Assembly (NCBI GenBank): GCA_964575715.1
Contig: CAZNSG010000061.1
Span: forward strand, 1 to 36,526
Length of the DNA: 36,526 bases
Reading direction: 5' to 3'
DNA from: PNAI01 sp964575715
Lineage (GTDB): Bacteria > Pseudomonadota > Alphaproteobacteria > Rhizobiales > Xanthobacteraceae
The notes beneath the pieces are model-generated. The model saw only the letters and a list, made by a program, of their open reading frames with translations. It did no database searches and was not told the DNA's origin. This document shows, in pieces, positions 31,739-36,526 of the stretch. Position numbers and translations under genes: made by a program. Position 1 is the stretch's first letter. Each line of letters starts with the position of its first letter.

Positions 31739-32818
31739 TTACTTGATCAGCTCGCTCACCCTGTCGATGATCGGCCGCGGCGTCGCATAGATCTTCTTGA
31801 TCAGCGCCGCCAGGTGTTCCCCGTCTTCCGGTTCCACTTCCAATTTGCCGCGCTTGGCATCGGCAACGAAATCGGCGTCCTTCATGGTGGCGTTGAAGGC
31901 ATCGCGCAGCAATTTGAGCCGTTCCGCCGGCAAATCCGGCGGCGCCACAAAGGGCCGCCCGATCCCTTGCCCGGCATAGAGAAATTCGAGCACCTGGCGT
32001 TCCACATTGTTGCGGGCGAGATCGAGAACGAACGGAACATCTTTCAAGTCGGAACGCGGCGCCGCGCCGGCCTGCAGCAGGACGGTGACCTTCTTGCTCG
32101 CAATCCAGTCCGGCCGGCGGCTGATGACACTATCGAGGCTTTCGCAAATGCCGTCGACCTCGCCCCGCTCCATGGCAAGAAACACGTCGGCGGACGACTG
32201 AAAGCCGCCGACCAGCTTGAATTTGAACCCCAGCAGATCGTTGAGCACTTTAGGATAGGAGCGCGTGCCGGTACCCGGCCCGGTATCCCCGAGGATCAAT
32301 TGCTTTTCGCGCAGGTCTTGCACGCTCTTCACCGCCGCGGTGTGGTAGGCGATGCAGACGTTATGCTCCTTGGTCGGCGTTCCGATCCACGACAGCTTGC
32401 TCGCGTCAAAGCGCGCGCCCGGTGCGCCGGAAAGCGGACCGAGCGCTGCGTCGCGCGCGATGATCGCCAACACCGTGCCGTCCTTCGGCGCGGCTCCATA
32501 GATGTGGCTCGCCGCCACATAGCTGCCGGCGCCCGGCATGTTCTGCGCGATGACATTCGGCTTGCCGGGAAGATGTTTGCCGATATGACGAGCGACCAGG
32601 CGACCCCACATGTCGTAGCCGCCGCCCGGGCCAAAACCGATGATCACCGCAACGGTTTTGCCCGCGAATGGTTCCAGCGGTTGGGCTTTTGCCGGCAATG
32701 CGCCGGCAAGGCAGAGCGCGAGAACAGGCCAGACTGGCGTTGCGCTCAGTCGAAATAACTTGCCCATATTGTTTTTTGGTACGCCATTGGTTTTTGTGAC
32801 GCCGCGCATGAATTTCAT
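31739..32818 (-). CDS. Bug/TctC-family periplasmic substrate-binding protein
   Basis: This 359-residue protein is a tripartite tricarboxylate transporter-type receptor. A signal peptide lies in residues 18-45 (MGKLFRLSATPVWPVLALCLAGALPAKA) with cleavage near AKA. Family segments are VIIGFGPGGGYDMWGRLVARHIGKHLPGKPNVIAQNMPGAGS and AAPKDGTVLAI. It would bind a small carboxylate or related solute in the periplasm. No tctA or tctB membrane genes are nearby, which is common for these receptors in Bradyrhizobium-like genomes. The first ATG overlaps the mtnA stop by 4 bp; the ATG at residue 18 (32767) makes a more standard signal peptide, and neither has a strong ribosome binding site. Confidence 0.88.
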   Translation of the reverse strand: MKFMRGVTKTNGVPKNNMGKLFRLSATPVWPVLALCLAGALPAKAQPLEPFAGKTVAVIIGFGPGGGYDMWGRLVARHIGKHLPGKPNVIAQNMPGAGSYVAASHIYGAAPKDGTVLAIIARDAALGPLSGAPGARFDASKLSWIGTPTKEHNVCIAYHTAAVKSVQDLREKQLILGDTGPGTGTRSYPKVLNDLLGFKFKLVGGFQSSADVFLAMERGEVDGICESLDSVISRRPDWIASKKVTVLLQAGAAPRSDLKDVPFVLDLARNNVERQVLEFLYAGQGIGRPFVAPPDLPAERLKLLRDAFNATMKDADFVADAKRGKLEVEPEDGEHLAALIKKIYATPRPIIDRVSELIK

Positions 32819-33918
32819 CTTGCTATAGCCGCGCGTTCAGGAAAAGCCTTCGCCAGCGCCGCGCGCGAGGCCGCGATCACGCCGCGCTCGGTGATCAGGC
32901 CGCTCACCAGCCGCGCCGGCGTCACATCGAAGCCATAGTTCGCAACCTCGGAGCCATCGGGCGCGACGCGAACTGTCTCGAACCGGCCATCGGCGGTGCG
33001 CCCTGTCACATTGGCGATTTCTTCGGCCGCGCGCTGCTCGATCGGAATCTCGCCCAGCCCATCGACAACGGTAAAGTCGATGGTCGGCGACGGCAGCGCC
33101 ACATAGAACGGCACGCCGTTGTCCTTGGCCGCCAGCGCTTTGAGATAGGTGCCGATCTTGTTGCAGACATCGCCCTGCGCGGTAACCCGGTCGGTGCCGA
33201 CGATCGCGATATCGACCATGCCGTGCTGCATGAGATGCCCGCCCGTATTGTCCGCCACATAGGTATGCGGCACGCCGTGCTGACCCAATTCCCAGGCCGT
33301 GAGCGCGCCCTGGTTGCGCGGCCGCGTCTCGTCGACAAAGACATGAACATGAATACCGGCATCATGCGCGAGATAAATCGGCGCCGTCGCCGTCCCCAAA
33401 TCCACCGTCGCCAGCCACCCGGCGTTGCAATGGGTGAGCACGTTGACCGGCTTTCCTGAATTTTTCTTGCGCGCAATGTCTTCGATCAATTTTACACCGT
33501 TTCGGCCGATCGCCTCATTGATGGCGACATCTTCATCGCAAATTTCTTCGGCCCGGCGATAGGCGGCCGCGACGCGCTGCTCGCGCGGCCGGTTGCGCAC
33601 TGCCGTCATCACCTCATCGAGCGCCCATTTAAGATTGATCGCGGTCGGCCGCGTGGCGAGCAATATGGAATACGCCCGTTCCAGATTTTCGTCCGACGCG
33701 TCCGCGCGCAATGCGAGGCAAAGCCCATAAGCCGCGGCCGCCCCGATCAGCGGAGCGCCGCGCACCTGCATGGAGTGGATCGCGCGCGCGGCATCCTCCA
33801 GCGTCGCAAGCCGCAAGGTTGCGAAGCGATGCGGCAATGCCGTCTGGTCGATCACACCGACCGAGACGCCATCGGGTTCGCGCCAGATGCTGCGGGTGGA
33901 TTTGCCATTGACTTTCAT
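32815..33918 (-). CDS. mtnA: S-methyl-5-thioribose-1-phosphate isomerase
   Basis: This 367-residue protein is MtnA, of the eIF2B-like fold. It isomerises 5-methylthioribose-1-phosphate to methylthioribulose-1-phosphate in the methionine salvage route. The catalytic Cys and Asp are C164 (LTHCNAGWLAT) and D243 (IVGTDRVTAQGDVCNKIGTY). MQVRGAPLIGAAAAYG and VFVDETRPRNQG are further family signatures. I start at MKVNGKSTRSIW; an ATG nine codons upstream lacks a ribosome binding site. No other mtn genes are in the window. The stop codon overlaps the start of the Bug receptor gene, an unusual partner for mtnA. An alpha/beta hydrolase gene is divergent, 106 bp away. Confidence 0.94.
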   Translation of the reverse strand: MKVNGKSTRSIWREPDGVSVGVIDQTALPHRFATLRLATLEDAARAIHSMQVRGAPLIGAAAAYGLCLALRADASDENLERAYSILLATRPTAINLKWALDEVMTAVRNRPREQRVAAAYRRAEEICDEDVAINEAIGRNGVKLIEDIARKKNSGKPVNVLTHCNAGWLATVDLGTATAPIYLAHDAGIHVHVFVDETRPRNQGALTAWELGQHGVPHTYVADNTGGHLMQHGMVDIAIVGTDRVTAQGDVCNKIGTYLKALAAKDNGVPFYVALPSPTIDFTVVDGLGEIPIEQRAAEEIANVTGRTADGRFETVRVAPDGSEVANYGFDVTPARLVSGLITERGVIAASRAALAKAFPERAAIAR

Positions 33919-34024
33919 TGTCCACTCATAACTCTCCCGTCTCATGGGAACAATCGGTAGAGCGTATTTACTTGCCTGCGCCGCTCGCTTACCTCAATCT
34001 CAGTACCTGATTCAGGAGCCCGGA

Positions 34025-34876
34025 ATGCCTACCGATTACGAGGCCGAATACAACAACCGCGCGCGCGTGCCGGAACATGCGGAGATTTTCGCCCGCTGGC
34101 AGCGCGCGGCCGCCGAATACCGGGCAAAAGCTAACGCCGAGGAGGGCTGCGCCCTCGGCCTGTCCTATGGCGCGAGCCCACGCCAGATGGTCGACCTGTT
34201 CTTTCCTGAAGTCAGTGGGCCCACCCCGCTCGCCTTGTTCGTGCACGGTGGCTATTGGCGTTCGCTGGAACCCTCGATGTTCAGCCACATGGCGAGCGGC
34301 CTCAACGCCCATGGCATAGCCGTCGCGTTGGCCGGCTACGATCTCTGTCCGCAGGTCAGCATCGCCAAGATCATCGCGGAAATCCGCCAGGCTTGCCTCT
34401 ACCTGTGGCGCCGCTTCGGCCAGCGCATCATGGTCTTCGGGCATTCCGCCGGCGGGCATCTTGCCGCCTGCATGATCGCAACCGACTGGAAGGCGCTCGC
34501 CGCCGATGCGCCGGCCGCTCTCGTGCCGATTGGTTACTCGATCTCCGGTGTGTTCGACCTCGAGCCGCTCGTCCATGTGTCCATGAACCAGGAGCTCAAA
34601 CTCGATGCCGCCGAGGCGCACCGCGTCTCGCCGTTGCATTGGCCGGTCTCGCAAGGCCGTACTTTCGATGCCGTGGTTGGCGGCTTGGAATCATCAGAGT
34701 TCCTGCGCCAGAGTCAGCTCATCGTGGACACCTGGCGCGCACGCGGGGCCACCACGCGATACGAAGCGGTTGCTGGCACAAACCACTTCACCATCCTCGA
34801 CGCACTGTTCGATCCCAAAAGTTCCATGGTTGATCGGCTTGCCACGCTCTGTCAGCGCACGCAAAACCTGGCCTGA
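34025..34876 (+). CDS. Alpha/beta hydrolase (esterase/kynurenine formamidase-like)
   Basis: This 283-residue protein has an oxyanion motif HGGYW (74-78) and the nucleophile elbow GHSAGG with S141; H254 (GTNHFTIL) is the likely triad His. The pattern is shared by arylformamidases and small-molecule esterases of the BD-FAE/HSL-like group. The ATG of MPTDYEAEYNN has AGGAG about 7 bp upstream, which decides it over an open frame starting 27 codons earlier. The N-terminal NNRARVPEHAEIFARW is shared with proteins annotated as kynurenine formamidase-like in my memory, but no other tryptophan-degradation gene is adjacent, although glutaryl-CoA dehydrogenase follows. The substrate is uncertain. Confidence 0.85.
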   Translation: MPTDYEAEYNNRARVPEHAEIFARWQRAAAEYRAKANAEEGCALGLSYGASPRQMVDLFFPEVSGPTPLALFVHGGYWRSLEPSMFSHMASGLNAHGIAVALAGYDLCPQVSIAKIIAEIRQACLYLWRRFGQRIMVFGHSAGGHLAACMIATDWKALAADAPAALVPIGYSISGVFDLEPLVHVSMNQELKLDAAEAHRVSPLHWPVSQGRTFDAVVGGLESSEFLRQSQLIVDTWRARGATTRYEAVAGTNHFTILDALFDPKSSMVDRLATLCQRTQNLA

Positions 34877-34887
34877 TTGCGGTTATC

Positions 34888-35167
34888 AGAGCATGATCCC
34901 GAAAACGCCTGCCCCGGACATAGCCGTCCGAAGGACGGCGTCGCTTTGCTCGCCTATGATCCGGGGTGGGAACCGGTTTCCCGCCTTCGCGAGCCTACTC
35001 CGCCGAAGCAGCCGCTTCGGCTGCGAAGGCTGGAAGCCCGCTCTCGCCTCGGCGCAGCCGCCTTCGGCGGAGCCAGGGTCGGCGGGCGAAGGAAGGTCGG
35101 AAATGATCATGCTCAAACAAGATGCTAGAGCCCGACTCTGATTCCACCCAGACCGGTATGGCTCTAG
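34888..35167. repeat. Two-hairpin AGAGCATGATC repeat, copy heavily invaded by other palindromes
   Basis: The outer element starts AGAGCATGATCCCGAAAA and resumes at GGAACCGGTTTCCCG and at GAAATGATCATGCTC. The linker is AAACAAGATG, and the second hairpin is at 35125-35167 (CTAGAGCC facing GGCTCTAG). Two foreign blocks split the first hairpin. One contains GCCGTCCGAAGGACGGC and ends near GATCCGGGG; the other contains GAAGCAGCCGCTTCGGCTGC and GCCGCCTTCGGCGG. The last CTAG supplies the TAG stop of gcdH. This fills the whole gap between the hydrolase and gcdH. Confidence 0.85.
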
Positions 35168-36384
35168 AAAAACGCCTGGATCCCGGTCTGCGCCCGGCCG
35201 AGAATGAGCGCATGGATATCGTGTGTGCCCTCGTAGGTGTTGACGGTCTCCAGGTTTGCCATCACGCGCATCACGTGGAACTCATCCGAAATGCCGTTGC
35301 CGCCGTGCATGTCGCGCGCCATGCGCGCGATGTCCAGCGCCTTGCCGCAATTGTTGCGCTTGAGCAGCGACACCGCCGGCGGCGCTGCCTTGCCCGCTTC
35401 CAGCAGCCGGCCAAGGCGCAGCGCCGCGTGCAGGCCGAGCGTGATCTCGGTCTGCATGTCGGCGAGCTTCTTCTGGATGAGCTGATTGGCGGCAAGCGGC
35501 CGGCCGAATTGCTTGCGATCGAGCACATATTGCCGCGCCGCATGCCAGCAGAATTCGGCGGCGCCCATCGCGCCCCAGGCGATGCCGTAGCGCGCGCTGT
35601 TGAGGCAGCCGAACGGACCGGCGAGGCCCTTGACGTTCGGCAGCAAATTTTCCTCCGGTACCGCCGCATCGCTGAGCACGATCTCACCGGTGATCGAGCA
35701 GCGCAGCGACAGCTTGCCCTCGATCTTGGGCGTGGAAAACCCTTTGGTGCCACGCTCGACGATGAAGCCGCGGATCACGCCGTCGAGCTTGGCCCACACC
35801 ACCGCGATGTCGGCGATTGGTGAATTGGTGATCCAGGTCTTGGCGCCGTTGAGTTTGAATCCGCCTGCCGTCTTTTCCGCCCGCGTAACCATCGAGCCCG
35901 GATCGGAGCCGTGGTCGGGCTCGGTCAAGCCGAAGCAGCCGACAATCTCGCCGCGCGCGAGCTTGGGCAGATATTTCTTGCGCTGTATTTCCGTGCCATA
36001 GGCAAAAATCGGCTGCATGACCAGCGAGGACTGCACCGACATGGCCGACCGGTAGCCGGAGTCGACACGCTCAAGTTCGCGCGTGATCAGACCGGCGGCG
36101 ACATAGCCGAGTCCCGCACCGCCATACTCGTCCGGGATTGTCGGCCCGAGCAGTCCGAGCTTGCCCATCTCCGTAATGATGCCGCGGTCGAAACGCTCTT
36201 CCCGATAGGCCAGCTTGACCTGCGGCATCAGCTTGTCTTGTGCGAACGCTCGCGCGGTCTCACGCACCATGCGCTCTTCTTCCGAAAGCTCACCTTCCAG
36301 ATCGAGCGGATCCTGCCAGTTAAAATCGGAATCCTTGCGCATGGATGCGGGCTTTGCAGTATGTTTTTCGGCCACTTGCGACAT
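35164..36384 (-). CDS. gcdH: Glutaryl-CoA dehydrogenase
   Basis: This 406-residue acyl-CoA dehydrogenase oxidatively decarboxylates glutaryl-CoA to crotonyl-CoA, using FAD and passing electrons to ETF. The segment SGYRSAMSVQSSLVM carries R112 and S116, equivalent to R94 and S98 that hold the substrate carboxylate in human GCDH. E385 in TYEGTHDIHALILGRAQTGIQAF is the catalytic base (human E370). CFGLTEPDHGSDPGSM and KTWITNSPIADI are further signatures. GGAGGG lies about 8 bp before the ATG. It lies at the end of lysine, tryptophan and anaerobic benzoyl-CoA degradation routes. The stop codon is provided by the CTAG end of a palindromic repeat. Confidence 0.95.
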   Translation of the reverse strand: MSQVAEKHTAKPASMRKDSDFNWQDPLDLEGELSEEERMVRETARAFAQDKLMPQVKLAYREERFDRGIITEMGKLGLLGPTIPDEYGGAGLGYVAAGLITRELERVDSGYRSAMSVQSSLVMQPIFAYGTEIQRKKYLPKLARGEIVGCFGLTEPDHGSDPGSMVTRAEKTAGGFKLNGAKTWITNSPIADIAVVWAKLDGVIRGFIVERGTKGFSTPKIEGKLSLRCSITGEIVLSDAAVPEENLLPNVKGLAGPFGCLNSARYGIAWGAMGAAEFCWHAARQYVLDRKQFGRPLAANQLIQKKLADMQTEITLGLHAALRLGRLLEAGKAAPPAVSLLKRNNCGKALDIARMARDMHGGNGISDEFHVMRVMANLETVNTYEGTHDIHALILGRAQTGIQAFF

Positions 36385-36428
36385 GATATGCCCTCCGGCT
36401 CCAGCACGCTCAAATGTGCGCTTCGTTC

Positions 36429-36459
36429 ATTATAGAACATCAGGCATGGCAACGGCCAA
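36429..36459 (-). promoter_or_regulatory. Candidate promoter of gcdH
   Basis: On the minus strand a perfect TATAAT lies at 36434-36429, about 45 bp before the gcdH ATG. TTGGCC (36459-36454) or TGGCCG one base further gives a spacing of 19 or 18 bp. This is a pattern match only. Confidence 0.45.
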
Positions 36460-36470
36460 TGGGTCCACCG

Positions 36471-36499
36471 TTGCCGCTCCTCCGTCCATCGGCTATCTA
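36471..36499 (+). promoter_or_regulatory. Candidate promoter of the tRNA gene at the right edge
   Basis: TTGCCG (36471-36476) and TATCTA (36494-36499) are 17 bp apart, the ideal sigma-70 spacing. The -10 ends 13 bp before the first base of the putative tRNA, as expected for a stable-RNA promoter with a short leader. Confidence 0.5.
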
Positions 36500-36512
36500 A
36501 TGCCTTGATCCC

Positions 36513-36526
36513 GCGCCCGTAGCTCA
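36513..36526 (+). tRNA. tRNA gene, 5' end only (probably tRNA-Arg), cut by the window edge
   Basis: The last 14 bases, GCGCCCGTAGCTCA, match the acceptor stem and start of the D arm of tRNA-Arg genes such as the CCG-anticodon tRNA-Arg of Escherichia coli. TAGCTCA at the expected distance from the first base is the general tRNA D-arm start. The anticodon is outside the window, so the amino acid is inferred from the acceptor stem only. Confidence 0.6.

Overview
The window reads as chromosomal DNA of a GC-rich alphaproteobacterium of the order Hyphomicrobiales, close to the Bradyrhizobium/Rhodopseudomonas/Pseudolabrys group. This rests on a RegB/RegA-type redox two-component pair, GlnD, an intracellular PHB depolymerase, a Bug-family receptor, and abundant intergenic palindromic repeats of types I know from that group. 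No database search was run, so genus is not claimed.

Region 1 (0.27-6.7 kb, all minus strand) is an aromatic-catabolic cluster. Read in transcription order it is: two CoA-transferase subunits, a 3-oxoadipyl-CoA thiolase (pcaF), then ligI, ligA, ligB, ligC. LigAB opens protocatechuate by 4,5-cleavage, LigC oxidises the product to 2-pyrone-4,6-dicarboxylate and LigI hydrolyses that lactone. The CoA transferase and thiolase belong to the last steps of the 3-oxoadipate (ortho) route, so parts of two ring-cleavage routes sit together. Region 2 (7.1-14.7 kb) holds a 4-hydroxybenzoyl-CoA thioesterase-like protein, two tandem paralogous SDR enzymes, a membrane-anchored putative hydrolase, a benzoate-CoA-ligase-like enzyme, a family-2 O-methyltransferase and an ACMSD-type amidohydrolase. 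It looks like peripheral aromatic metabolism.

Region 3 (15.4-26 kb) is housekeeping: mutS, a multi-pass membrane protein, glnD, a small secreted lysine-rich protein, a class A penicillin-binding protein and a YgjP/DUF45 zinc metalloprotease-like protein. Region 4 (26.2-36.5 kb) has phaZ, an ABC-2 export pair, the redox sensor/regulator pair regB-regA, mtnA overlapping a TctC/Bug receptor, an alpha/beta hydrolase, gcdH (glutaryl-CoA dehydrogenase) and, cut by the right edge, the first 14 bases of what looks like a tRNA-Arg gene.

The most striking layer is not the genes but the repeats. At least five families of palindromic elements fill the gaps. (a) A ~166-bp element occurs three times; it is made of two CTAG-bounded hairpins joined by a conserved 12-bp linker. 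(b) A two-hairpin AGAGCATGATC family occurs four times and is repeatedly invaded by other palindromes. (c) A family starting CCTCATCCTGAGGAG occurs twice, one copy with a 56-bp perfect palindrome. (d) A GTCATTCCGG family occurs twice. (e) A repeat is inserted in frame inside mutS, itself interrupted by further palindromes, and adds about 65 residues to the protein. Palindromes also encode the C-terminus and stop codon of one CoA-transferase subunit and supply the stop codon of gcdH.
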